From Nocardioidaceae bacterium (GTDB lineage Bacteria > Actinomycetota > Actinomycetes > Propionibacteriales > Nocardioidaceae): a stretch of DNA of 37,310 bases. Numbering within the stretch: position 1 is the stretch's first letter; the number at the start of each line of letters is the position of its first letter. Below the pieces are notes generated by a model, which was not told the origin of the DNA, did no database searches, and was given only the letters and a program-made list of their open reading frames with translations. The stretch covers positions 1 through 37,310 of the forward strand of contig JAJUGK010000007.1 in the NCBI GenBank assembly GCA_029268205.1, read 5' to 3'. This document shows, one piece after another, positions 1-8,923 of the stretch. Made by a program: the position numbers and the translations under genes.

Positions 1-649
1 TCAGGACCCGCATGCCGAACCTCTCGTCGTGTGCGTCCTTGCGCACCAGCGCGGCCCTGCCCGGGTCGCGGGTCGTCACGTCGACGTCGAAGGGAGCGAA
101 GTCCTCGGCGACCCGCTCCCAGATCTCGTGGATCACCGCGCGTTCGGCGGCGCTGAAGCGGGTGCGGTCGTGGTCGAGGGAGAAGGCGGGGTAGGTGCCG
201 CCCGGCAAGCCCAGCTGCTGCTGCCACTCGGTGCCGGTCAGCTGGTGGCCGTCGAAGTCGAGCAGGATCGTGCGGGGCGCGCCGGGGCGGCTGTGCAGCC
301 GGGTGACGTCGGGGAGCGTCGCCCCCCGCGGGCGGCGGGCCCGGTCGGGTCGGTCGGGTGTCACCGCGGCGGGGACCCGCGGCGGGTCGGCGTAGTAGAG
401 CCGGTCGGAGGGACCGACGCCGACCGCCGGGTCGGCCAGCAGCGCTCGTACGTCCTCGGGCGTGCGGTCGTGGGCGGCGGCGATCCGGGCCACCCGTTGA
501 TCAGCCGCGCCGCCGCCGGCGGGGCTACCGTGAGCAGCGCCGCCGGCCGCACTCGCCGGCCCGGTGGCTGTGAGCCCGGCGCACACCAGCGCCCACGCCG
601 CGAGGGCGGCGGTACGGACGACTCCGGGGCGGCGCATGGGGGACATCAT
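1..649 (-). CDS. Secreted zinc metallopeptidase-like protein, N-terminal part (runs off the window's left edge)
   Basis: Manual minus-strand translation from ATG 649 (alternatives 646, 637): MMSPMRRPGVVRTAALAAWALVCAGLTATGPASAAGG... (signal peptide), then ...TILLDFDGHQLTGTEWQQ...IHEIWERVAEDFAPFDVDVTTRDPG..., a motif typical of actinobacterial secreted metallopeptidases. No stop before the window edge. Confidence 0.65.
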   Translation of the reverse strand, partial: MMSPMRRPGVVRTAALAAWALVCAGLTATGPASAAGGAAHGSPAGGGAADQRVARIAAAHDRTPEDVRALLADPAVGVGPSDRLYYADPPRVPAAVTPDRPDRARRPRGATLPDVTRLHSRPGAPRTILLDFDGHQLTGTEWQQQLGLPGGTYPAFSLDHDRTRFSAAERAVIHEIWERVAEDFAPFDVDVTTRDPGRAALVRKDAHDERFGMRVL

Positions 650-711
650 CGGCCCTGGGTCCGACAGTGCGGAACCCGCCGTCCCGCCAGATCGCCGCAA
701 GGCCCAGCGGC

Positions 712-2007
712 TCACCGCAGCCGGCTGGTCCCGTCGTAGCCGCCGCGCGGGGGCCGCAGGCCGAAGAACTCACCCACCGTCGGTGCCACGTCGATCGTCC
801 GGGCCCGTGCCGGCGAACGCCGTTTCCTCACCACCGGATGTCCGCCGGAGAGGAAGAACGGGATCGGCGCGGTCGCCGGGTGGCCGTGGTTGCCCGGGAT
901 CGGGTTGGAGATCGGCGCCGGGTCGCTGAACCGCCAGCCCGCCTTGCAGTAGACCACCAGGTCCCCAGCCCGGGCGCCGAGGCGCAGTCGCTTGGGGGTA
1001 TGGGTCGACAGCACGCCCGGCGTGCTGCGGGCGATCCGGCGCATGCGGCGAACCGCCTCGGCCTGCCGGGCCCGGGGTCCGGTCCAGTAGAGCAGGTCGG
1101 CGCCGCCGTTCTGACTGACCTCCACCCGGCCGGCCAGCAGCGGGTCGCGCGCCAACCGGGGTGCCAGCGTGATCACCCGGTCGGGGCGCGACCAGTCCAT
1201 CGAATGGTCGGCGAGGAACACGATCAGCGAGTTGCGCCACCGGCCGGTCCGCTTGAGCATCGCGACGAACTGGCCGATCTGCAGATCGAGCTGGATCAGG
1301 GCCGCCGTCCGCAGCGCGCGCAGCGTCGTGCCGGTGATGTCGGTATGGCCCCACCGGTCGCAGTCGCCGAGATTGACGAAGACCAGATTCGGATCGTGCT
1401 GCGCGACCATGCTGTGCAGGGCCTGCATGGTGAACAGATCCGGCGCGTGCCCGCTGATCGGGATGATCGGGAACGGCTCCCACCGGTGGTTCGCCCGGGT
1501 CCCGAAGATGCCGTAGAGGTACTCCTTGCTCAGCACCGTGCCGGTGCTGAAGCCCTGCTTGCGCAGGCGCTCGATGACGGTCGGGAACCGCAGGTCGCTG
1601 GGACGGTCGAGGTCGCGGTGGATCTTCGCCCTGCGGTCGTAGATCGCGTTGGCAGGTACGCCGTTCCGGCGCGGGCGCACCCCGGTCATCATCATCACGT
1701 GGTTGGGGATCGTCTCCATGATCGGCAGCGACCGGGCGTTGGGGAAGGCCGTCCCGGCGTCGCGCAGCGCCTTGAGCCGCGGCATCAGCCCCGAGTCGAT
1801 CTCGCCGGGGATCATCCCGTCGAGCACGATGACGTAGGCGCGCTTGCGGCCCTTCGCCGCCAGGACGGGGGAGTCCAGAGCGGTCGACAGGACGATGCCG
1901 GCGCCGCCGGCCGCCCCCAGGCGCAGGACGTGTCGCCGGTCCAGGTCGACCTCGGCGAGCGAGCGGGGGTCCGCAGCGGAGCCGTCGCCGCCGTACGGCG
2001 TGCACAT
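712..2007 (-). CDS. Alkaline phosphatase family protein / type I phosphodiesterase-nucleotide pyrophosphatase
   Basis: ORF 712..2865 trimmed to ATG 2007 (MCTPYGGDGSAADPRSLAEVDLDRRHVLRLGAAGGAGIVL, Tat-like signal). Contains YVIVLDGMIPGEIDSGLMPRLKAL, IPNHVMMMTGV, DHSMDW, GNHGH. Overlaps the upstream phoD stop as TGATG. Confidence 0.85.
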   Translation of the reverse strand: MCTPYGGDGSAADPRSLAEVDLDRRHVLRLGAAGGAGIVLSTALDSPVLAAKGRKRAYVIVLDGMIPGEIDSGLMPRLKALRDAGTAFPNARSLPIMETIPNHVMMMTGVRPRRNGVPANAIYDRRAKIHRDLDRPSDLRFPTVIERLRKQGFSTGTVLSKEYLYGIFGTRANHRWEPFPIIPISGHAPDLFTMQALHSMVAQHDPNLVFVNLGDCDRWGHTDITGTTLRALRTAALIQLDLQIGQFVAMLKRTGRWRNSLIVFLADHSMDWSRPDRVITLAPRLARDPLLAGRVEVSQNGGADLLYWTGPRARQAEAVRRMRRIARSTPGVLSTHTPKRLRLGARAGDLVVYCKAGWRFSDPAPISNPIPGNHGHPATAPIPFFLSGGHPVVRKRRSPARARTIDVAPTVGEFFGLRPPRGGYDGTSRLR

Positions 2008-3806
2008 CAGCGGTCCCCCCGTCGGGTCGGGACCGGCCCGGAGGCGGCGCGAACCCGCTGGGTGCCTGCCAGCGTCTGCCAACTGGTGCTCCAGCGGCTC
2101 CCGGCGCGGCGCTGCTGGCGCGCGCCGGTCACGAAGTAGTCCATCTGGGTGCGCTGCGGGGTGATGTCGAGGACGCCGTAGCCGTGGGAGTCGAAGTCGA
2201 GGTAGCGCACGTGCCGGTTGAGCGTCTGGATCGCCGCCTCCACCACGAGGCTCGCGGAGCGGGGCGGTGCTCCGAGGATGTCCTTGAGGTTGTTGCTGGT
2301 GACGCTGGTGCAGACCATCTCGGTGGCGACGCTGCGACTGCGCAGGGGATAGGTGCCCGCATCGACCGGCAGATCGCTGACCCAGGCGGAGTGGATGTCG
2401 CCGGTGACGAAGACGGTGTCGGTGATCCCGTGGTCGGCGAGGTGGCGCAGCAGTTCGCTGCGGTCGGCGGTGTAACCGTCCCACTGGTCGGCGTTGTAGG
2501 GCAGACCGTCGGCCGGGAGCAGGCCGATCAGGTCGGTCACCGGACCGGTGATCTCGTTGGGCAGCGGCGGGAACAGGATCGGGGCGATCATCACCGGGTT
2601 GCCCACGATCTTCCACTGGGCGCGGCTGCGGCGCAGGACGCGTTTGAGCCAGCGCATCTGCGCGGCCCCGGTGATGGTCCGGTCGGGCCGGCTGAGGATC
2701 GGGTCGGGGTTCGGGATCGGCGTGGGCGTGAGCCTCGACTGCTGGGAGCGGTAGGTGCGCAGGTCGAGCATCGCGATGTCGAGGAGTCGGCCGTAGCGCA
2801 GCCGGCGGTAGAGCCGGTAGCCGTCGCCGACCCGGGTCCTCGGACCCATCCGCACCGGCATCCACTCGTCGTAGGCCCGGAAGGCGGCGGCGCGGCGGGC
2901 GCGGAAGCGTCCCTCACCCGGGTTGTGGTTCTCCGCACCGGCGGCCCAGGTGTCGTTGGTCAGCTCGTGGTCGTCCCAGGTGACGATGAATGGGTGCCGC
3001 GCGTGCAGGGCCCGCAGGTCGGGGTCCTGCTTGTATTGCGCGTGCCGCTGCCGGTAGTCGCGCAGGGTGACCATCTCGTGCCGGGGACGGTGCGGGCGGA
3101 CGACGACGTTGCGCTGGCCCATGGCGTACTCGCCGACGCCGTTCTCGTAGAGATAGTCGCCCAGGTGCAGGATCGCGTCGAGGTCGCCGCGCTTCGCCAG
3201 GTGGCGGTAGGCGTGGAAGTATCCGGCCTCGAGGTTCGCGCATGACACGACGCCGAACCGCACGCGCTTGGGGAGCGCGCCGTGTGCCGGTGCGGTGCGG
3301 GTGCGTCCGACCGGACTGGTGCGGCCCCGGTAGGAGAAGCGGTAGAAGTACGCCGTGTCGGGGCGCAGCCCGCGGGCGTCGAGCTTCACGGTGTGGTCGC
3401 GAGCCGGGCCCGTGCGCACCGTGCCCTGCGCGACGATCCGGCGGAACGCCCGGTCGGTGGCGACCTGCCAGCGCACCTGGATGCGCGGCCCCCGGCCCGA
3501 CCCGGGCGTTGCGGCGCGGGTGGGGGTCACCCGGGTCCAGAGGATGACCCGTCGCGGTCGCGGGTCGCCGGAGGCCACACCGTGGCGGAAGTAGCCCGAG
3601 GCCGCCTCCGCCGGTCCCACCGGACCGGCGGCGACCGCGACCGCGCCGGCAGCACCGACGGCCGCGGTGCGTAGGACCGTACGCCGGCTGGGGTCGGGTG
3701 TGCCGGCGGCGTCGGCCGCAGGGGCGGGGGTGCCCGGTGCGGTCACCGGAGGAGCGGCCGGAGGGGTGGCCGGGGAGGCGGGGACGACAGACGGGGTCGG
3801 GCTCAC
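2007..3806 (-). CDS. phoD: Alkaline phosphatase D family protein (PhoD), Tat-exported
   Basis: SRRTVLRTAAVGAAG twin-arginine signal; GVASGDPRPRRVILWTRVTP; HLGDYLYENG; TWDDHELTNDTWAAGAENH; VFVTGDIHSAW. PhoD family. Confidence 0.9.
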   Translation of the reverse strand: MSPTPSVVPASPATPPAAPPVTAPGTPAPAADAAGTPDPSRRTVLRTAAVGAAGAVAVAAGPVGPAEAASGYFRHGVASGDPRPRRVILWTRVTPTRAATPGSGRGPRIQVRWQVATDRAFRRIVAQGTVRTGPARDHTVKLDARGLRPDTAYFYRFSYRGRTSPVGRTRTAPAHGALPKRVRFGVVSCANLEAGYFHAYRHLAKRGDLDAILHLGDYLYENGVGEYAMGQRNVVVRPHRPRHEMVTLRDYRQRHAQYKQDPDLRALHARHPFIVTWDDHELTNDTWAAGAENHNPGEGRFRARRAAAFRAYDEWMPVRMGPRTRVGDGYRLYRRLRYGRLLDIAMLDLRTYRSQQSRLTPTPIPNPDPILSRPDRTITGAAQMRWLKRVLRRSRAQWKIVGNPVMIAPILFPPLPNEITGPVTDLIGLLPADGLPYNADQWDGYTADRSELLRHLADHGITDTVFVTGDIHSAWVSDLPVDAGTYPLRSRSVATEMVCTSVTSNNLKDILGAPPRSASLVVEAAIQTLNRHVRYLDFDSHGYGVLDITPQRTQMDYFVTGARQQRRAGSRWSTSWQTLAGTQRVRAASGPVPTRRGDR

Positions 3807-3865
3807 ATCGCGTGCAACGACGCACCGCCCCGGACGTGACGCCCTGTCGTGAACCGTCGCGCAGC

Positions 3866-3883
3866 CTTCACCTGACGTTCACC
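3866..3883 (+). promoter_or_regulatory. Candidate PHO box (PhoP direct-repeat units) in the phoD / metallophosphoesterase divergent promoter
   Basis: CTTCACCTGAC-GTTCACC: two units at 11-bp period resembling the Streptomyces GTTCACC-N4 PHO-box repeat. Confidence 0.45.
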
Positions 3884-3947
3884 GGACGGGGATCGTGGGC
3901 GCACGCCCCGTTGCCGCGATGAGGGAACCGTCGGGCAGGATGGCACG

Positions 3948-4697
3948 GTGGTGCTTCGGCGGTTCGTGGTCAGCGACGTCCACGGGCACCCCGCCGACCT
4001 GCGCGCCGCCCTGCGGGGCCGGGGGCTGATCGACCGCGACGACCGGTGGTGCGTCGACGACACCGAGCTGTGGGTGCTCGGCGACCTGCTCGACCGGGGC
4101 CCCGACGGACTCGGAGTCATCGACCTGCTCCGCTCTCTCCAGACGCAGGCGCCCGACCACGTGCACGTGCTGCTCGGCAACCACGAGGCGCTGGCGATCG
4201 GGGCCGCGCGGTGGCCCGCGGGCCGGTTCGGGCGCTCGTGGGCGGTCAACGGTGGCCGACCGGGCGATCGCGCCGGTCTGGACGAGGAGCGGCTCGCCTG
4301 GCTGGCCGGCCTCCCGGCCATGGGGCGCGCGGGCGACTTCCTCCTGGTCCACTCCGACACCACGGCCTATGCGGACTGGGGGACCTCGGCGCCCGAGGTC
4401 AACGACCGGATCCGCGCAGCGCTCACGTCGGGCGAGGAGGAACGCGTCTGGGCCGTGTGGTCGAGTCTGTGCGGGCGGCTGGACTTCTCCCGGACCGGGG
4501 GCGCCCAGCGGGCACGGTCGTTCCTCCGCACGTTCGGCGGCAGCTGTGTGGTCCACGGACACACCCTGGTCGGTGCGCTGCGCCACGAGCGGTCCTCGGC
4601 GGTGACCGGTCCGCTGCTGTATGCCGACGACCGGGTCCTGGCGATCGACGGCGGCCGGTACGACGACGGGCCGCTGCTGTTCGTCGCGCTCGACTGA
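3948..4697 (+). CDS. Metallophosphoesterase (ApaH/PPP-type phosphatase)
   Basis: VSDVHGHPADLRAAL, LGDLLDRGPDGLGVIDLL, LLGNHEAL, VHGHTLVG motifs. GTG start. Confidence 0.88.
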   Translation: MVLRRFVVSDVHGHPADLRAALRGRGLIDRDDRWCVDDTELWVLGDLLDRGPDGLGVIDLLRSLQTQAPDHVHVLLGNHEALAIGAARWPAGRFGRSWAVNGGRPGDRAGLDEERLAWLAGLPAMGRAGDFLLVHSDTTAYADWGTSAPEVNDRIRAALTSGEEERVWAVWSSLCGRLDFSRTGGAQRARSFLRTFGGSCVVHGHTLVGALRHERSSAVTGPLLYADDRVLAIDGGRYDDGPLLFVALD

Positions 4698-4722
4698 GCA
4701 CCGCTGTGGCGGGACGGCAGCG

Positions 4723-4751
4723 GCGCGCGGGTGCGGGTGCTGCCCGCGCGC
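4723..4751. terminator. Hairpin between convergent metallophosphoesterase and aldehyde dehydrogenase genes
   Basis: GCGCGCGGG-N11-CCCGCGCGC perfect 9-bp stem. Confidence 0.5.
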
Positions 4752-4763
4752 TGACGGCCCGGA

Positions 4764-6305
4764 TCAGAGCTTGAGGCCGACGTACTTGGTCTCGAGGTAC
4801 TCCTCGATGCCCTCCAACCCGCCCTCGCGTCCGAGGCCGGACTGCTTGACGCCGCCGAACGGCGCGGCCGGGTTGGAGACGACGCCCTGGTTCACCCCGA
4901 CCATGCCGGCGTCGAGCCGCTCGGCGTAGCGGATCGCCCGGGAGAGGTCCTGGGTGAAGACGTAGGAGACCAGGCCGAACTCGGTGTCGTTGGCGGCGGC
5001 GATCGCCTCGTCGTCGTCGGTGAAGGTGGTGATGGGCGCGACCGGCGCGAAGACCTCCTCGGAGAGGATGCGAGCCCGGTCCGGTACGCCGGTGAGCACG
5101 GTCGGCGCGAGGAACGAGCCGTCGCCGGGCAGGGACCCGCCACCCGTGGCGACCTCGGCGCCCGCCCCGACCGCGTCGTCGACGAGTTCCTGCGCCTTGG
5201 CCACCGCGTCGTCGTCGATCAGCGGACCCAGCGTCGTGTGCTCGTCGAGCCCGTGGCCGGGCACGAGCCCGCCGAGCCGCTCGGCGAGCGCGCGACCGAA
5301 GTCGGCGGCGAGGTCGGCGTGGACGAGGAACCGATTGGCCGCGGTGCAAGCCTCGCCGATGTTGCGCATCTTGGCCAGGACCGCGCCCTCGACGGCGGCG
5401 TCGAGGTCGGCGTCGGCGCAGACCACGAAGGGCGCGTTGCCGCCCAGCTCCATCGAGGTGCGCAGCACCTGCGGCGCGGCCTGCTCGAGCAGCGCGCGGC
5501 CGACCTCGGTCGACCCGGTGAAGGTGAGCTTGCGCAGCCGCGGGTCGGCCAGCAGGGGCGCGGTCACCGCCGAGGAGCTCGCGCTGGTGAGGATGTTGAG
5601 CACCCCCGGCGGCAGGCCGGCGTCGAGGAGGATCTGCCCGAGCAGGAGCGAGGTGAGCGGGGTCGCGCCGGCGGGCTTGAGCACGATCGTGCAGCCGGCG
5701 GCGATCGCCGGGGCCACCTTGCGCGTCCCCATCGCCAGCGGGAAGTTCCAGGGCGTGATCGCGTACGTCGGGCCGACCGGCTGCTTCATCGTCAACAGCC
5801 GGGTCCCTCCGCTCGGCGCCGTCGACCAGCGGCCGGCGATGCGCACGGCCTCCTCGGAGAACCACCGCAGGAACTCGCCGCCGTAGGTGACCTCGCCGAG
5901 GGCCTCGGCGTACGGCTTGCCCATCTCGGCGGTCATCACCGTGGCGACGGTCTCGGCGCGCTCCTGCAGCAGGTCGAACGCGCGGCGCAGCACCTCGGCG
6001 CGCTCCCGCGGGTCGGTCGCCGCCCAGTCGTCCTGGGCCGCTGCGGCCGCGTCGAGAGCGGCGGTGGCGTCCTCGGGCGTGCCGTCGGCGACCTCCGCGA
6101 GTCGCTCCCCGGTGGCGGGGTCGGTGACGGCGAAGGTCCGGTCGGTCTCCCGCCAGCGGCCGTCGACGAGCAGGCCCGTGGGGACGGTGCCGACCGCCCG
6201 ATCGCGGCGCTGCGCCGCCGCGGCCGAGATCGCGTGCGGCGCCGTCGACGGGCCGGGGGAGGAGGGGGTGCCGGATGGGGTGCCGGGAGAGGCGTCGGGA
6301 GTCAC
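4764..6305 (-). CDS. gabD: NAD(P)-dependent succinate-semialdehyde dehydrogenase (aldehyde dehydrogenase family)
   Basis: ITPWNFPLAMGTRKVAPAIAAGCTIVLKPA, FTGSTEVGRALLEQAA, MELGGNAPFVV, GEACTAANRFLVH, GVKQSGLGREGGLEGIEEYLETKYVGL. Confidence 0.88.
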   Translation of the reverse strand: MTPDASPGTPSGTPSSPGPSTAPHAISAAAAQRRDRAVGTVPTGLLVDGRWRETDRTFAVTDPATGERLAEVADGTPEDATAALDAAAAAQDDWAATDPRERAEVLRRAFDLLQERAETVATVMTAEMGKPYAEALGEVTYGGEFLRWFSEEAVRIAGRWSTAPSGGTRLLTMKQPVGPTYAITPWNFPLAMGTRKVAPAIAAGCTIVLKPAGATPLTSLLLGQILLDAGLPPGVLNILTSASSSAVTAPLLADPRLRKLTFTGSTEVGRALLEQAAPQVLRTSMELGGNAPFVVCADADLDAAVEGAVLAKMRNIGEACTAANRFLVHADLAADFGRALAERLGGLVPGHGLDEHTTLGPLIDDDAVAKAQELVDDAVGAGAEVATGGGSLPGDGSFLAPTVLTGVPDRARILSEEVFAPVAPITTFTDDDEAIAAANDTEFGLVSYVFTQDLSRAIRYAERLDAGMVGVNQGVVSNPAAPFGGVKQSGLGREGGLEGIEEYLETKYVGLKL

Positions 6306-6382
6306 GAGCAGGACCGTACCCGGGCCGGGCGCCGGCGACGCGTTATCGCATCGTTAGCAAGCGATCGTTGATTTTCGCCGAC

Positions 6383-6394
6383 GTAAACGTTTAC
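6383..6394. promoter_or_regulatory. LacI-family operator of the sugar-uptake operon
   Basis: GTAAACGTTTAC: perfect 12-bp palindrome about 85 bp upstream of the substrate-binding protein ATG. The operon ends with a LacI regulator. Confidence 0.8.
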
Positions 6395-6479
6395 ATCTGA
6401 AGGGTCATGCGTATGTGACGGACGTCTCGACCTCCATGTGGTGGTCGCACGTCGACCTCAGAGCAAGGGAGTCAGATAC

Positions 6480-7865
6480 ATGCGATCCATCCATCTCAGG
6501 CGCGCGCTCGCCACGGGCGCCGTCCTGGTGCTCGGCGCCGGCCTGGCCGCCTGTGGCGGCGACGACGGCGGCGGCGAGACCAACACCGCCGGCGGCACCT
6601 CGCCCGGTGAGGGCAAGGCGGAGTGCGAGGCGCTGACCGAGTTCGGCGACCTCTCCGGCAAGACCGTCTCGGTCTACACCTCGATCGTCGCCCCCGAGGA
6701 CCAGCCCCACATCGACTCCTACAAGCTGTTCGAGGAGTGCACCGGGGCCACCGTGAACTACGAGGGCTCGAAGGAGTTCGAGGCCCAGCTCGTCGTCCGG
6801 GCGCGCAGCGGCAACCCGCCGGACATCGCCTACATCCCGCAGCCCGGTCTGCTGGCCAACCTGGTCAACGACACCGACGCGGTGGTCGAGGCCCCCAGCA
6901 CCGTGGCCGACAACGTCGATGAGTTCTTCGGCGAGGACTGGAAGTCCTACGGCAGCGTCGACGGCACCTTCTACGCCGCCCCGCTGGGCGCGAACGTGAA
7001 GTCCTTCGTCTGGTACTCCCCGAAGATGTTCGCCGACAACGGCTGGGAGATCCCCGAGACCTGGGACGACATGATGACCCTGTCGGAGGAGATCGCGGCC
7101 ACGGGCATCAAGCCCTGGTGCGCGGGCATCGGCTCCGGCGAGGCCACCGGCTGGCCGGCCACCGACTGGCTCGAGGACACGCTGCTGCGTGACGGCGGCG
7201 CCGAGGTCTACGACCAGTGGGTCAACCACGAGATCCCGTTCGACGACCCGGCCGTGGTCGAGGCGCTCGACCGCGTCGGCTCGATCCTGAAGAACCCCGA
7301 CATGGTCAACGGCGGGTACGGCGATGTGAAGTCGATCGTCGAGACCACCTTCCAGGACGGCGGTCTGCCGATCCTCGAGGGCAAGTGCGCACTGCACCGC
7401 CAGGCCAGCTTCTACGCCGCCAACTGGGGCGAGGCCAAGGCCGACGTGCAGATCGCCGAGGACGGCGACGTCTTCGCCTTCTACCTGCCGCCGACCAACG
7501 ACGAGAACGGGTCGCCGGTCCTGGGTGGTGGCGAGTTCGCCGCGGCGTTCTCCGACCGCCCGGAGGTCCAGGCCTTCCAGACCTACCTGTCCAGCGACGT
7601 GTGGGCCAACGAGAAGGCCAAGGCCACCCCGGACGGTGGCTGGGTCAGCGCCAACACCGGCCTCGACGTGGCCAATCTGACCAGCCCGATCGATCAGCTC
7701 TCCGCGGAGATCCTGCAGGACCCCGAGGCGGTCTTCCGCTTCGACGGCTCCGACATGATGCCCGGTGCGGTGGGCGCTGGATCGTTCTGGAAGGAGATGA
7801 CCGCCTGGATCGGTGGCAAGTCCACCGAGGACGCCCTGGCGGACATCGAGTCCTCCTGGCCGTGA
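6480..7865 (+). CDS. Carbohydrate ABC transporter substrate-binding lipoprotein
   Basis: MRSIHLRRALATGAVLVLGAGLAACGGDDGGG (lipobox LAAC). SBP_bac family motifs, followed by two permease genes and a glycosidase. Confidence 0.92.
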   Translation: MRSIHLRRALATGAVLVLGAGLAACGGDDGGGETNTAGGTSPGEGKAECEALTEFGDLSGKTVSVYTSIVAPEDQPHIDSYKLFEECTGATVNYEGSKEFEAQLVVRARSGNPPDIAYIPQPGLLANLVNDTDAVVEAPSTVADNVDEFFGEDWKSYGSVDGTFYAAPLGANVKSFVWYSPKMFADNGWEIPETWDDMMTLSEEIAATGIKPWCAGIGSGEATGWPATDWLEDTLLRDGGAEVYDQWVNHEIPFDDPAVVEALDRVGSILKNPDMVNGGYGDVKSIVETTFQDGGLPILEGKCALHRQASFYAANWGEAKADVQIAEDGDVFAFYLPPTNDENGSPVLGGGEFAAAFSDRPEVQAFQTYLSSDVWANEKAKATPDGGWVSANTGLDVANLTSPIDQLSAEILQDPEAVFRFDGSDMMPGAVGAGSFWKEMTAWIGGKSTEDALADIESSWP

Positions 7866-7871
7866 CACGTG

Positions 7872-7907
7872 CGTGGGGTCCGGCACCTGCGGGTGCCGGA
7901 CCCCACG
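7872..7907 (+). terminator. Strong intercistronic hairpin between substrate-binding protein and permease genes
   Basis: CGTGGGGTCCGGCACC-TGCG-GGTGCCGGACCCCACG: 16-bp perfect stem, no U-tract, inside the apparent operon. Confidence 0.75.
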
Positions 7908-7960
7908 GCGTACGCCCGACCTGAGCCCGCGCCGTCCCGGCATCGGATGAGGAGGCCGCA

Positions 7961-8923
7961 GTGTCCACCGGTGAGAAGTTCCTCCAGCTGCTGATCGTCA
8001 TCGGCCTGTTCCTGGCCGTGATGGCGGTCGTGCTGGTGCTGACCTCGCGCGTCCGCTCGCGGGTCGGCGAGATATTGCAGACCACCGCCTTCCTGCTGCC
8101 GGCGGTCCTCCTGCTCGCGCTCGGGCTCCTCTATCCGGCCATCCGGACGGTGATCGAGTCCTTCCGCGACCGCACCTCCTCGGAGTGGGTCGGGCTGGCC
8201 AACTACGAGGCGATCTTCACCGACGACGCCCTGCTGCAGGTGCTGCGCAACACCGCGATCTGGGTGCTGGTGACCCCGGTCCTGGCGACGGTGATCGGCC
8301 TCGTCTACGCCGTGCTCGTCGACCGAGCGCGGTTCGAGCGGTTCGCCAAAGCGCTGATGTTCATGCCGATGGCGATCTCACTGGTCGGCGCCTCGCTGAT
8401 CTGGCGGTTCGTCTACTCCTACCGCGAGACAGACGCCGCGCAGATCGGCGTGCTCAACCAACTCCTCAAGAGTCTGGGCTTCGAGACCTACCGGTTCATC
8501 AGCACCGAGCCGTGGAACACCCTGTTCCTGGTCGTGGTGATGATCTGGGTCCAGGCCGGCTTCGCGATGACGATCCTGTCGGCTGCGATCAAGGCCGTGC
8601 CCGACGACATCGTCGAGGCCGCGCGACTCGACGGCGTCAGCGGGTGGCGGATGTTCCGCTACATCACGGTGCCGAGCATCCGGCCGTCCCTCATCGTCGT
8701 GCTCACCACGATCACCATCGCCACGCTCAAGGTCTTCGACATCGTGCGCACGATGACCGGCGGCAACTTCGGCACCAGCGTGCTGGCCTACGAGTTCTAC
8801 GCCCAGGGCTTCCGGGCGTTCAACAACGGCCTCGGCGCCGCCCTGGCGGTGCTGCTGTTCGTGCTGGTGATCCCGATCGTCATCTACAACGTCCGGCAGA
8901 TGCGGAAGGTGGAGGCCCGATGA
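7961..8923 (+). CDS. Sugar ABC transporter permease (MalF/AglF-like)
   Basis: Multiple TM segments and the EAA loop VEAARLDGVSGWRMFRYITVPSIRPS. GTG start with upstream GAGGAGG. Confidence 0.92.
   Translation: MSTGEKFLQLLIVIGLFLAVMAVVLVLTSRVRSRVGEILQTTAFLLPAVLLLALGLLYPAIRTVIESFRDRTSSEWVGLANYEAIFTDDALLQVLRNTAIWVLVTPVLATVIGLVYAVLVDRARFERFAKALMFMPMAISLVGASLIWRFVYSYRETDAAQIGVLNQLLKSLGFETYRFISTEPWNTLFLVVVMIWVQAGFAMTILSAAIKAVPDDIVEAARLDGVSGWRMFRYITVPSIRPSLIVVLTTITIATLKVFDIVRTMTGGNFGTSVLAYEFYAQGFRAFNNGLGAALAVLLFVLVIPIVIYNVRQMRKVEAR

Noticed and set aside
6405-7943. 512-aa minus-strand ORF over the substrate-binding protein gene
   Set aside because: Antisense shadow ORF; the plus strand encodes a clear lipoprotein binding protein with conserved domains.
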